Notes under the pieces: model-generated
Seen by the model: only the letters and a program-made list of their open reading frames with translations
Told to the model about the DNA's origin: nothing
Database searches by the model: none
Program-made: the position numbers and the translations under genes
Shown: positions 50,625 through 62,029 of the stretch, piece by piece
How positions within the stretch are numbered: position 1 is the first letter of the stretch
How the letters are laid out: every line of letters starts with the position of its first letter
Source of the DNA: Carposina sasakii
Lineage: Eukaryota; Arthropoda; Insecta; Lepidoptera; Carposinidae
NCBI GenBank assembly: GCA_014607495.2
Contig: CP053169.1
Location: 1,488,001-1,552,000 of the forward strand
Length of the DNA stretch: 64,000 bases
Direction: 5' to 3'

Positions 50625-50702
50625 AAGCTAAGTCGGTATTGTCCCAGACGGACAGCAAACAGCCTGAACACACAGGGAATCGAACCCGCGTCCTGTCGCC
50701 TT
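50625..50702 (-). mobile_element. tRNA-like SINE head fragment, third type
   Basis: The complement reads GACAGGACGCGGGTTCGATTCCC, a perfect B box, then TGTGTGTTCAGGCTGTTTGCTG. The A box side is unclear. It is not one of families S1, K or the tandem unit. Confidence 0.5.
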
Positions 50703-51904
50703 TGATGTTCTTTCAGTAGGTAGTTAATAGTTGTTGCGGGGGAGAGAATTGGGTATAAATTATTTATTTATTTGATATCTTAAGATTTAATGAATAGTTA
50801 CCTATTAGTAGTAGGTAGCTAGGTAACTGTATAATTTAGCCTTGTCTCGAAATAATTATTTAATTTTTATTTGCCGAATCAAGCTACAATATTAAGATTT
50901 AATCATTTTCATAATCATCATTTTGCCTTGATTTTTACCCCAAGTTTGTAAGATTTTATATTAACAATATATTTATATTAATCTTATTACGATTGTGTAC
51001 CTACATCCTACCACATTTTATATCAATTGCACTAAATGAAACCTAGGACAAAAGAGCTAATTCATAAAATAATTTAACATAATTAATCTTAAAGAATAAA
51101 GAAAACGAAATAAGATCATAGTTTCCTAGGATGACGTTCTTTACGGTGCCGACCGCTATAAAACAACACCGCTATCCCAGGTACCAAACCTTTAGAGCTA
51201 GGTATCACAAGATAGCGGCACCGTCGACACACAGCGGCCGTAACACACCGTAAAATGAAATATCCTTTAAGTTCCCATAAACGTAAAACCTCAATTTAGA
51301 TACGCATCACCGTACCCAAATACAAATGGCCACCAATCAATGGTTACCTAATCCTTTGACCTCCATCTCAAACCGAATGATCCTGTAATACTCTATTACG
51401 TCACCCCGCATCCGATCCTGCTTGGACCAATTTGTGCCCAAATCGGAAAACTACATATGCGACAAACGCGAAGAAAACCGGACTCTAAAACGAAACCTAT
51501 AGCTTCAATTTCGATTGACCTAAGGCCAAACTTCACCTGAAATCTACAAATATATCTCTTCGGTTATCCAAATTGGAACTAAAGGTTTTTTCTTGGGAAA
51601 AATGTTGCTGGTATACGTTACTAGCGCCGCTGGGTTGTCAATAAATAAGTTGGCTATACTGTTCGATATTGTCAAGTCATGCAAGTGATGACCAAAGATA
51701 AGGGCGGTGGATCGAACTCGGGTTCTAAGGTGATGGGGTAAGGTTGCGATTGCATTGCTCAGGTTTTGACTTTGGTATGGAGTTACACCCCTTATAGACC
51801 GCAAACTATTTTATCTAACACCCGTGTGACAACACTAATCTTATTAGAATGTATTGGAATTGAAACAGGGTATTGAAGTATGGAATAGGACTTGATTGCT
51901 AGTT
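50703..51904. other. Unassigned DNA
   Basis: No exon or repeat recognised in 1.2 kb. The minus frame 51544-51804 lies 3' of the LINE fragment below and has no motif. Confidence 0.4.
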
Positions 51905-52235
51905 TTTTTGAAATATTAAATAGGTTTACGCTTGACCACAACGCGACTGGTGGTAAGCATCGTTGCAATCTAAGATGGAGCGCGCTTGTCTAAAAGAAAC
52001 CGGTTCACTCTCGACTTGAAGACCGCAAGATCATAGTTCACGGGGAACAGGGATTCAGGCAGGGAGGTCCACAGCTTGGCCGTTCGCACTATGAATGTAG
52101 AAGTAAAACGCTTAGTACGAGTTTTCGGCACTTCAACTGTGAACCGGTGTCGCCTTGACGGTTCCCTTGCATGGTGATGAAGAGGCATTTCTGTCCCTTT
52201 ATGTAATTGGCATATACGTATACACATGGCTGTGT
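51905..52235 (-). pseudogene. Jockey/CR1-type LINE ORF2 C-terminus and 3' end
   Basis: The 86-codon minus frame at 51970-52227 gives HHHAREPSRRHRFTVEVPKT, RTAKLWTSLPESLFP and FKSRVNRFLLDKRAP. This matches the extreme C-terminus of many insect LINE ORF2 proteins (RH..TV..P..RT..F..SF..R.A.LWN.LP...FP....FK.R...L). After the stop there is a short 3' end with GCAACGATGCTTACCACCAG, GTGGTCAAGCGTAAACC and a short A run near 51906-51912. Everything upstream is missing, so it is a 5'-truncated dead copy. Confidence 0.8.
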
Positions 52236-52429
52236 ACTCAAAAATCGTTAGCCAGAAACGTAGGATGGCATATCGGGATCAGCACAAGTAGCATGACCTG
52301 CGACACACGATATGATAAACCGATTTATCGACATTTTGCCTGTCAAAATACGATAAATATAGCCGCTATGTTGAATTTTCTATAGAGACGATACGATATC
52401 GTACGATACAATATCCACGATGCGTGATC

Positions 52430-52645
52430 ATGCTAGGGATTTGCTAGCTCTTGGCCTGCAATCGCGATCTCAAGTCGCCTCTGTTGAGCCTGACGGGAGT
52501 TGCTGTTGCGTGAATGAGTGGTAGGCCGATCCTGGTAGCTCATGCTTATAGAGAACGGCTAAATTCCTAAGTCGACTCTTAAGTCATCCACGGCAGGTGT
52601 TGCAGTGAATGTATTCTAATGAAGCGCCACATCGGCACATGGTGA
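52430..52645 (-). repeat. Repeat C copy, minus orientation, diverged
   Basis: GGGATTTGCTAGCTCTTGGCC, then AGAACGGCTAAATTCCTAAGTCG, CCACGGCAGGTGTTGCAG and GCGCCACATCGGCACATGG. The middle holds additional sequence. Confidence 0.6.
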
Positions 52646-54530
52646 TGAAAATAATAATATCAATCTCCATAGTGAGCTATCCCCATCTGAACACGATCGG
52701 GATTGATTCCTCTACCCCGGCCCGGGCCGGACCAATTAGCCGGCTAATCCGGGACACGGGACGACGCCTTCAGAAGCACCCGGATATGTGTAGTGTAAGT
52801 AGTCAGCTAGCATTTAAAAGAAAAGAAAGCTGTAGGACATTGCTAGAGAAATGAAGAAAAGGATTTACAATGTATAATTTATGTAACCGAGTACACCTGT
52901 TGTGCAGGTGTAACTAAAGTGTTGTAACATAGAGATAGAGGGTTATGTTTTTCGAGTAAACGTCTTGTCGTATTTGAGCTTGAGATGTGTCATTCGATTC
53001 GTCTTACACGTAAGAGTGACACTGGGTCATAATGTGTACGCAGTCGGTTTTTTTTCTTTAATTTCGAACATGGTTAATTGAAATAGCGCACTTTTATTTG
53101 CTACGGTCCTGACGAAAATGTTCATATTTGCTCGTTCTGCGTGAACTTTCTGAAGATGAAAAACATAAACGACATTAAAAGGCTTCAGACAACAAACATT
53201 GTTTTGAAAAGTTGAAGCACAATAAGTAACAATAAAAACAAGTGTTTTGTAAACTCAAATAATTAAAAGGTTTCTCCAATCCACGTGACCACGTAGTAAA
53301 TAATACGGTAACACCAACTAATAATACATCATAATATCTCTATGCCTCTATCAACATTATTAGCCGTATCAACTCCTTTCTAATAACAAATAAACACCCA
53401 CAAACTTATCACTAAACCGGCAGATTCCCCAATCATAACCAGAGGACTGTATCACACGTAGACACTACCGCCTTACCATACGGTAAGGGTGTGGACACTA
53501 GCCAATGTCCATCCTGAGTAAACTAAACTGCGGCTTAATCAGGGTCTAATGTACTCGCCATATTTGCATGTCGAACACTCGAACATCGTTATGTGTTATT
53601 AAGTGGTTTAAGGGTACATTAGTAATTGATACCAGTTACAGGATGTCCTTTGTTTATCAGGATGCTACGGTATCGAAATTTTTAAAGCCAGCAACTTTGG
53701 GCTTTTGATTTGATTGAAATAGCTATGACTTATACGAATTAACTATAATAATGTAGCAGATCCATAAAAAATGACAGTTAAATCAACGGTCAATAGTTGA
53801 TTAGCCTTCGGGAAACCGGCAGTCTATCAGATATTTTAGCACAAGTCAAGGAAGATTGAAGGCAAGTTCATTCAATCTACATTATTAATTCACTACCAGT
53901 GCAATATAGAAGACATCGCATAAAATAAATCAAGCAAAAAAATATGTGGCTCAACGCAAAACATGAAATATTCATAACGGGAAGAAACGAAAAATTCTCA
54001 TTTGCGTACATGGCCGCGATCCAACCTCTTTTGTCCGGCCTATCAAAGCCTTTTTTCTCACGCCGAATTTTGAAGAGCCTAATCGTGGTCCATTGAGACT
54101 GCGCCACAGCTATTTGAGGGTAGATCACGTAAGTAGGCTTCTGGCACACCGAAGCAGAACAGGGTTCGTCCTGGTTTGCATTTAGACAGATTTTAACTAA
54201 AATAAAAGGTCCCAGTCCAGAGACTGTACCACTGGATCTATTTCATGTACATACATAACACACACGGCTGTGTTTTTAAAATGGTGCACCCAGGATCGAC
54301 ATCATCCGCTGACCCTCAAATCTAAACACTGATGATCACGATCTCAGACAAAGAACTAACAGACGCGATAAGAAAGAAATACATTTTAATGGCTCTACCT
54401 CTACCCCTATTTACTTAGAATCGTCAGAATTTTATTGTTGATCCTTCTATCTCTTGGGTATGAGTACCCACTTCATGTGACGTTATATTTTACTGCACTG
54501 ATAATGGCATTGAAGATATTCCTGTGCTTT
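52646..54530. other. Repeat-poor stretch, nothing assigned
   Basis: Contains two adjacent 14-bp perfect palindromes, CCGGCCCGGGCCGG (52717) and ATTAGCCGGCTAAT (52735). A TAAGAGTGACACTGGGTC segment near 53010 is related to one at 56415. No exon recognised. Confidence 0.4.
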
Positions 54531-54534
54531 TAAT

Positions 54535-54685
54535 TAGCTGCATCTCCTTCCGTGCACGTAAGAGTCGACTAAGCAACTCTTAAATTCTCTCAGGCGATAA
54601 GCTAACAACTTGTCACTGATCATTTACATCTATCCCCCGCTACGTCAAACGTGGCTTTGGGATCTTGATGATCCTGCAGTTATAA
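54535..54685 (+). repeat. Repeat C copy
   Basis: TTAGCTGCATCTCCTTCCGTG, GAGTCGACTAAGCAACTC, TCTCAGGCGATAAGCTAAC, AACTTGTCACTGATCATTTACATC, GATGATCCTGCAGTTATAAC. Confidence 0.8.
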
Positions 54686-54739
54686 CAATAATAAATTATT
54701 ATCTTATCTTCGGGACTGTCGATTGTTTTTTGTATTACC

Positions 54740-55107
54740 TATACAGGATGATTTTTGGTCGTCAACGTTCCCGAAAACTACGGAATCTCCTCATCATCAC
54801 GATCATTTTTCTCCATGGAAGCATACCTGGGAAGTGTCTGGTTTCCAAAATATTAGGTTCCAAAGTTGAGTAAATAGACTGCGTTTTTCTGCATAAATGC
54901 ACATTGATGCGCGTAGCAAGATTTTTTCACGAGAAATAATTAATATCTGTCTATAAAAAAAACTAACATAAACACTAGATACTATAAATTTCGCCCGATC
55001 AAGTAATTTTTTTTTTTCCCAGCATTTTCTTTGGTATAAACTTACTTTATTTGATGTATAGAGTACGTACCCTTCGTTAATGGTAGCCACGAAACACCCT
55101 GTATATG
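54740..55107 (+). mobile_element. Repeat F MITE copy 5, well preserved
   Basis: ATACAGGATGATTTTTGGTCG to GGTAGCCACGAAACACCCTGTA. It has the complete set of F landmarks including ATTTCGCCCGATCAAGTAAT. It lies 55 bp from a repeat C end. Confidence 0.85.
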
Positions 55108-55993
55108 AAGGAAGTGTACGGTGTCATTGCCGCCATGACTAGCGATTTGCGGGTAGATCACACGGAGTATCCCTTTTTATCCCTTCACCTGGGGAGGGCA
55201 CCCTCTGCCGGACTGTATTACCGGTATCGATGCCAAATTGGGGTTGATTCCTTTAGAGACTGGGAAAAGATTTGCTTTTTCTTGTAAGGGTTTTATTGGG
55301 TTTATTTAAGGAATTCGAAGCTATTGAATTTGACAAGTGATGTAACGGAAGGGATGGTTTTTTTACGAGGTTTATTTTTTATCGTAGAAATATTTGTGTG
55401 GGAAAGATTGTGGGAGTAAACTAACCTGATCTTTTTTTTTTGGGTACGTTTAAGCAACTTGCTGTTTTAGGTCCACTTGTTAATACTAAATCTAGATTTA
55501 AGTTAAGTCAGTAATTGGTCCACATGACAGCTTTTTCTGTTTAATTCAAAATATGTAAGAAGACATGTTTACTGGATTTCCTTAAATTCAGATTGATCAG
55601 TTTACGATATATGTAAAGTACTACTGTAATGTTGTATAGGATGATAAATATTTTTTTTAAACTACAACATTCCAGTTACATTAGTACCCATCAGAAAACA
55701 AAGCGAAACTTACATTCGAAATGTCCGCAAACCAAATCCCACCGGCCGGCGTGTGCTCAACAATTAACAGAACCGCAATCCGTTTTAATTCCGAACGCTC
55801 CCGCAATAAACGAAAAACGCAACTACCCACCGAAAGGGAATGTGATGAAAAAGGAATGGATGTCCACATACACACTTGAGGAAGGCCGAAATTACCGGCC
55901 GGCCCGTAATATCATTCCGCGCGAGTCTTGAAAACGAAATTAAATTTTGCATGAAATGAAACAAAATACAAAGAAGGCTGGATACAAAGGCGG
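55108..55993. other. Unassigned DNA
   Basis: No gene recognised. GC-richer around 55110-55260. Confidence 0.4.
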
Positions 55994-56016
55994 AGTGGCG
56001 CCCAACGTGGGGCCGC
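55994..56016 (+). other. tRNA-Lys complementary site, possible LTR-element primer-binding site
   Basis: TGGCGCCCAACGTGGGGC is fully complementary to the 3' end of insect tRNA-Lys(CUU) including CCA (from memory of the Drosophila tRNA). Such an 18-mer is a typical primer-binding site of LTR retrotransposons. No LTR or gag frame is recognisable beside it. Confidence 0.35.
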
Positions 56017-56384
56017 GGTTAGTTAGCCCATACAAAGCAATCACAAAATGGAAATGCTTTCATCCATGTAGACTAACTTCTAATTCCAGATCGGAAAGAA
56101 TCTCGGATTTCTTTATTACAGATATATATATTCTTTATTTCGGATTACTTTATACATTTAATCTGAAACATGCAAAAAATCTCTCGAGATCGATTTATGA
56201 AATTGGCTGTAAGGGTGGTCAATGTAACCTACGCAGTGCAGTATCAACCAATCATTACCAATTTTTATCCTTCCGTCCTACATCCGCATAACAATAGCCA
56301 CCCAACTGTGGCAGAAGGAGGGTCATGTTTTCCAGTATATGTATGTATATTTCTTTGCTCTAGCTAGAGCCTATACAGGATGTC
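56017..56384. other. Unassigned DNA
   Basis: No gene or repeat recognised. Confidence 0.4.
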
Positions 56385-56465
56385 ACATTTGAGAATGAGA
56401 GGTGTCATTTAGTGTTGAGAGTGACACTGAGTAAAAATTTTTATGGAGTCTGTTTTTTTTTTCTT
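56385..56465 (+). repeat. Short repeat L fragment
   Basis: GAGGTGTCATTTAGTGTTGAG, GAGTGACACTGAGTAAAAATTT, GGAGTCTGTTTTTTTTTTC. A related block with GTAAGAGTGACACTGGGTC and CAGTCGGTTTTTTTTC lies at 52985-53065. A TACAGGATGTCAC start resembles the E/F/M2 terminus. Confidence 0.45.
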
Positions 56466-56814
56466 TAAATATATGAGGTTATCTATGAACAACCTTTGTT
56501 AGCCACCTCCTCATTGGTCCTCCTTGATGCTCACACCCGACTTATCGTGCAGGGCAGTGTATAATTTGTTTCTAATCATATTACATTCCCGACTTTCTTT
56601 GTGCATCGTGTGTTGGATTGGGTTTAATTTCGGACATGAGCGGGCAATTTGAAAATTTTCTCTCTCAGGGTTTTTAATATTGTGAAATGTTATTGTTATT
56701 AGATTAATTGGTATGCAGTATCTATTCGATCTTTCTTTTGCAATTTTTACCTCAAACTTTGAATGAAGTTTTTTGTTATACATATTTTTTTCGATTTATT
56801 ATGTACTGTTATTC

Positions 56815-56910
56815 TCTCATCATCTTTCCCATTATTGATGTGGTCGGCGCAATATAGTTTATCTCGAAACTCATTATTGCTAAATAAAGAGTTTGGCGTT
56901 TGTTTTACGG
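56815..56910 (-). mobile_element. SINE K 3'-end fragment
   Basis: CTCTCATCATCTTTCCCATTATTG, GTGGTCGGCGCAATATAG, CTCGAAACTCATTATTGC, the complement of the SINE K 3' portion. Confidence 0.6.
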
Positions 56911-57454
56911 TACTGTTATTCTATTTATTAGTTTAAAGAAGAAATTTTCGCAGGCTGATTTGTTAATATTTTCTGTGAAAATATTATTGTTTTCGTTAAA
57001 GACCGCTTATGTCATCGCCACATAAGGTATGATAGTATACGAACCAAAATTAATAAAAATGTCCATACTAAGTGCAGATTTTTCCAATTGCCAGATAGCC
57101 ATTTGAATGATATAGTTGATGCTGTCTCTATCTTGATAAAGTTTTATACAAAGCATAAAATTTATTCTTCAGATAAGCTCATTAGAAAAATGGATGTTTA
57201 GTAGATATCAACCGTCAATTTTTCATTGAAACAGAACATCAAAACTACGCTGTGGCACTAAATAATTTACTAGAACAGGTACCTGGTTAATTAGGTCCTT
57301 CCATAATGCACAAACGTTCACAATCCCTCGTAAATTCACATAGCAATGTCATAGAATACATACGTGCAGAATGTCTAATAAGGCTCCTTGAGGTATCTAG
57401 ATAACCTAACGCTGTTATTAGTTAATATGGTATAATCATAAAATATTGGACTCG
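56911..57454. other. Unassigned DNA
   Basis: No gene or repeat recognised. Confidence 0.4.
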
Positions 57455-57560
57455 TGGACGGCCAATACTCCGTCCGCGTGGCCTGTGGAAAAAACAAATT
57501 GTCGAAATTATCCGTACAAAAGTGTTTTTCTGGGATAAAAAGTAGTCTAAGTCCGTCCTC
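57455..57560 (-). repeat. Repeat G fragment
   Basis: CCAATACTCCGTCCGCGTGG, CCTGTGGAAAAAACAAATTGTCG, AAATTATCCGTACAAAAGTG, AAAAAGTAGTCTAAGTCCG; complement of the G right half. Confidence 0.5.
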
Positions 57561-58360
57561 AGTCCCTAAATTATTTTTACTACTATGTAATTTCTTAAAG
57601 AAAACTACGCGAATGCGTCTAAATTTTGATGTACCCAATTTCACTCTAACGACTAAAACTAATGTAATAAGCTCAATTGTGACAAGCCATTAAGGCTCTT
57701 ATTTAGGCTATACATTAATATCCTCTTCTTGCCTTCTGCACCCATTTATCCTATGTTAATACCTGCCGCCGGTAAGTCTACGATCTCGACAAATTTTCAG
57801 CTTTCGGCGCGCGACTTAATAATTCAACGTGTAGGCGCTTCGAGGCAAAAATGTGTGTACTAATGCGAACGGACCTTCGCGGCAAAATAATTAAAATGGC
57901 GGCCATTTAAAATTCTTGCAACGAGCTCTGGCGGGCCGGATGCGTGATTATTAATACGGCCCTGGATTGTGTTCGGTCTTCAAATCTGCTTTGCTATTTG
58001 GATAATTTACATGTGAATACTAAGATATTATTATTAAATGATTCCGTTGCAAAGACTTCATTGTTCACGATAGTCAACCTCCTAAGTATGTTTTGGCTGT
58101 TCTATTTATAAATGCATTAATGGTTAATTTCAATACTTTTAAATTTTGGATTTCTTATCAAATTGAAAGTTTTGCTTAAAAATAATTGACGATTTAATCT
58201 GAAATATGCAATGAATAAATCGATCAGTTATTGAAATTGGCTTTAATATCCCACAAATTTTTACGACTCTATTAAATAATTCATCTTCCAATTATACTTC
58301 CAAAGATATCAACTTTTAAATACTAGTCATCCTACCTTTAAGTAAAACATATCCCTTAAC
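57561..58360. other. Unassigned DNA
   Basis: No exon recognised; 57775-57970 is GC-richer with no open frame. Confidence 0.4.
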
Positions 58361-58383
58361 CAGGCCCCACGTTGTGCGCCACG
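58361..58383 (-). other. Second tRNA-Lys-like site, opposite orientation
   Basis: GGCCCCACGTTGTGCGCCAC, one mismatch from the tRNA-Lys(CUU) 3' end. As a primer-binding site it would belong to a minus-strand element. The two sites face each other about 2.35 kb apart. Confidence 0.3.
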
Positions 58384-59374
58384 GACATGTCTAGAAATTC
58401 GTCGTTTCCAGAAAATCCAGTCGCCGGCCAAGACGTGCAGTTTGCGGTGTCCGTTGCTGGTGACACTCTAACTGACGGTGTACATTGCTGGTTTTCGTGT
58501 TTGAGTGTGAATTTTAGCCTGGAACCGTCGGGAACTAAACGTAGGCCTCTAAGATCTGAACTTAAAGATCGAAGATTTCATTTAAACTTTTACTGATTAC
58601 ATAGGACACAAACTGTATTATTGATTGGTTTTATATACATCTGTATGTCTTCAAGTTTTTTGTGGAGGAACCAATACGGAAACAATGATGTTTATCATAC
58701 GGTACGTGCAGGAAAACCTGAAAGACAAGACGAGATGATACCCATTCTTCTCCTCGCATACAATAAGGAATGCTATCAATTCATTACTGCAGCTGACAGG
58801 ATTATCGATGCTCCAATTTTGCGGGCAGTCATAGTAAAAACGTACAGTGGGATAACATTGTTTTGCCCTTATAGTAGGATAAATTGTATTTTGAATAAGC
58901 GTTTTCTATTTCACTCGTCATATGTAAAGTGCCTTTAAAAGTTTGTGGCGAAAAATAAATGAGTTCTTTCTTTTATTGCACGGTATTATCGCGGTTATAC
59001 TGAAAAAGAAGAAACGTTTAAAATTAAGGATTTTCTGACAAGTTAAAATAACTGTCTAAAATACATGGCGTGAGCTCATCACCCTCCCTAGCTGCTCCCC
59101 TCTTCACCTCTTCCTCCCACGTGACCAATGACAAAACAGAATTTCGGGATGGTGATGCGCTCACGCCATCTATCCAGGTGATTTGTACTATTATTTTACT
59201 TTTAATAGTTGTCAGAAAATCCCTCATTATCTTATACAGAGCTAAATTTATAAGGCAAAAAAGGCTCTTTGTGAATTTACTGCTTAGTCTCTACTATTCA
59301 AAATATTAGTAACTACATACTTCAAGATTTATTTAATTTTACTACACGAGATTATCGATGACTATTAGATTTTC
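58384..59374. other. Unassigned DNA
   Basis: Short open frames at 58372-58596 and 58621-58938 have no recognisable motif. Confidence 0.4.
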
Positions 59375-59470
59375 TTATTCTTTATTGCACATACACAAAA
59401 AGAAATATGGCATACAACATTTTCATTATGTTACGTTGCTCACTGTCACTCAAAACCCTTGTATCATCTA
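59375..59470 (-). repeat. LINE 3'-end fragment
   Basis: TTTCTTATTCTTTATTGCACATAC, then GGCATACAACATTTTC; complement ends in AATAAAGAATAAGAAA. Confidence 0.5.
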
Positions 59471-59679
59471 ACAACCAATCAAATGCTCCCTCCGTATTAG
59501 TACGTTCGGGAGTTCCGAAGCAGGTGTAAACCGGTGTAATCCGGTTAGATCGGGGCGGCTCGGGTCGGCGGGATCAAACGAGATGTCAATGACGTTCGAT
59601 TTTGGGTCAGCCGGGTCATATTCATTAGGTCCTCAATGAATATTTATTGTTTTCGCTTATTATGTTACTTTATATACGT

Positions 59680-59932
59680 CTATGCTGCTCTGGGAGTGAA
59701 AAAAAACGTATAATGCTACAGCTGCTTCTCTTCCCGGGCATTTGTATAAGTCAGTAGAGGGACAAGAGGGTCTTGGTGTTTTGTAGGCGATGGGCTGACC
59801 ACCTTTCACTACTAACCGAACTGAACATCTCAACTATACCCTCAAAATTGGTCAGAAGTGACACCATGTGGTTCTATCGGCCCTTGGTGCTCTGCCTACC
59901 CCGTAAGGGATAAAGGCGTGATTATATGTATG
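59680..59932 (+). mobile_element. SINE-A copy 6, plus orientation, with 9-bp target-site duplication
   Basis: TATATACGT at 59671-59679 and 59933-59941 brackets the element. Sense strand: CTATGCTGCTCTGGGAGTG, CTACAGCTGCTTCTCTTCCC, GTAGGCGATGGGCTGACCAC, GGTTCTATCGGCCCTTGGTG, CTACCCCGTAAGGGATAAAGG, then a TATG-rich tail. This is the only copy in this orientation and confirms which end carries the tail. Confidence 0.87.
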
Positions 59933-60164
59933 TATATACGTATACCGCTTGTATACTGATAGATATGGTATAACTTTATTCTCTACTAGCGGACGCGTGA
60001 TTTAAAACCAACGAAATCGTACTGATTTCCTATTCGTGTATTTTTCATGGCTGGCTGGCTGACGGATCAACGCACAGCCTTAACCATAGAGACTTAGAGA
60101 TGCATTATTTGTAGTTTTTCGACAATAAAGGATTTTCCAAGATTTCTGGGGCCGTCATTACAGG

Positions 60165-60232
60165 CCCCCGGATTACGTAAAAGCAATAGCAAAGTCGAAG
60201 CCGCGCGATCGCGATAATTGAGAGTGTGTACG
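60165..60232. mobile_element. Repeat D end fragment
   Basis: GGCCCCCGGATTACGTAAAAGC, AATAGCAAAGTCGAAGCC, GCGATCGCGATAATTG. Only one end present. Confidence 0.6.
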
Positions 60233-60274
60233 CGCGTGCAACGAGCGCTCGGCGTCCTCCCGCGCCCCGCACCT

Positions 60275-60315
60275 CATTTCGAGTCTCAAAGATTTGTGGA
60301 TAGATTACACATCAC
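60275..60315 (+). repeat. Repeat E internal fragment
   Basis: CATTTCGAGTCTCAAAGATTTGTGGATAGATTACAC matches the second arm of repeat E. Confidence 0.5.
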
Positions 60316-60349
60316 TAGGTCTATAAGACCTAAGTAAGTATTGTCTTGT

Positions 60350-61096
60350 CTTCAGCCTATTGCAGTCCACTGCTGGACGTAGGCCTCCCCCAGGGCACGC
60401 CACAAGGCTACTTCCACAGGGGGGTTTTGCCCATAGTCACCACGCTGGGCAGGCGGGTTGGTGACCGCAGTGTGATTTTCGGACTATGTCGTCAACATAC
60501 TATCTGATATCTTATCCAATGTAAGATTCTTTTGTTAATATATTACTTAGTTTTGACTGTGTCGCTGGGAGTTTTCTTCTTATTTCTTCTTCCAAGCAGT
60601 GACACTTCACCAGTAATAGTAGAATCATGCGGTGTGTCAGACCTAATGTTGGTATTGCCATAAAGGAGAACTGTGTAGCAGCTCTTCTGGATTTCGTCTT
60701 TAGGCGACCTTAACTCTTATTCTCCACGTTGGTGGCTATTAAGCCCCGAATCGCTAACTTATGCCTGACAGACCGTAACAAATCGCACCTTGGGGTGGTG
60801 ACCGTTGCCAAAGCAAAAGCTTTGCGATTTATTTATTTTTGGGTTGTTTAAATTCACCTCCTTTTTTGTTTGGTAGCGGTTTCATTTTTGGGGTGCGAAC
60901 ATAGAAAGTAACATATAATTAGACAATCGACAAACAAGTGTTAATGCTTTCATGTCGAATAAATGATTTTGAATTTGAATTTTGAAACACGGGAGGCGCT
61001 GCTGCCCACCTCCCGGAAACCCTTAAGCCTCGTACGATACCCACGGGCAGGCATGGAGTGGTACAAACTCTACTCTGCCGGCAGCACGCGGCTAAG
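60350..61096 (-). repeat. Repeat B copy split by a LINE 3' end
   Basis: Left part 60350-60497: GCCTATTGCAGTCCACTGCTGG through TAGTCACCACGCTGGGCAGG to CTATGTCGTCAACA. Right part 60986-61096: ACACGGGAGGCGCTGCTGCCC to CTGCCGGCAGCACGCGGC. The copy at 45718 is continuous at this junction (GTTGTCAACACGGGAGG). Confidence 0.85.
60498..60985 (+). mobile_element. CR1-like LINE 3' end inserted in repeat B
   Basis: About 488 bp, flanked by AACA on both sides. It ends with ATGTCGAATAAATGATTTTG followed by imperfect GAATTT repeats. A 3' end made of a short-repeat tail after an AATAAATGA signal is typical of CR1-group elements in Lepidoptera (family knowledge). GGTGGTGACCGTTGCCAAAGC lies in the middle. No protein fragment recognised, so only the 3' untranslated region is present. 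Confidence 0.6.
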
Positions 61097-62029
61097 TAAG
61101 TATTACTGCTCCTTTTTTCTACACCCTGTATTAGTCTCGGGCGTCCGTTAGTCACATAACACAGGCGATGTTGCGGCAAAAGCTAGTGTTACAGGAACGG
61201 CCACTTTGATTTTAACAGCATTACCTCTAATACACCTTCATTATAAGTACACAATATTTACAAAGAACACCCTTAACTCGAGCGAGAGGGGTCGTAGGGG
61301 GAGCCTTATCCAATATTTATTAACTTATTTCAAAGAAAATCGTATAATTAACACCGGCGCCCCACACAACCCGCCAAAGAATAAACAGCTTACAGATAGG
61401 TCACTTGTGTTGTAGTTTGACTTTAGGTACCTAATCCTGAGAGTAGTAGGTTACATTATTTGTGTAGGAAAGATTTAGTTAATGTACCTATCTAAACCTA
61501 ATAAGAGAAAAATCACTGTTCTATTTAAACTAATAAGGAATAAAATACAGTCGAACTCAAGGAGAAATTTTGAATATATAATCTTACTGATAGTACAAAT
61601 TTTTTAATTTAAATAAACGGAAATCACAAACATAATGTACTGAAAAAATTTACGATGCAGTCCTACTCCATGAACACAGTCGGTTTTCTATCTCCTGTCA
61701 CCTCTACAAAATAACTAATCTAAACCTTAGCTCTCAATTAGTATTCAGTATCTCTCCTTACATGCTCCAAAGTTAATGAGAGTGAGTGTGTCGTATTTTT
61801 GAAATTCAGACCCTTTGAATAACCCGGCATCGCAAAAATATGTTAATGCCACCTGCGGGCCGCGTCGCCTCTGCGTAATTGATTAACTCTATGGTAATTG
61901 AACTAGAAAAGTCTCGACTCTATTTTGTTTATTTTCGTTTTTCGGGTCTTGTCTATAGAGGTAGACGGTTGATCGGTAATCGCCACTTTTAGACGGCCAT
62001 TTTTAGAAATGTGTCACTAAAAATAGGGT
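61097..62029. other. Unassigned DNA
   Basis: TTTTTTCTACACCCTGTATTAG at 61118 is a lone terminus of the E/F/M2 type. No exon recognised. Confidence 0.4.

Noticed and set aside
53877..54149. 90-codon minus-strand frame
   Set aside because: No motif and unusual composition; not supportable.
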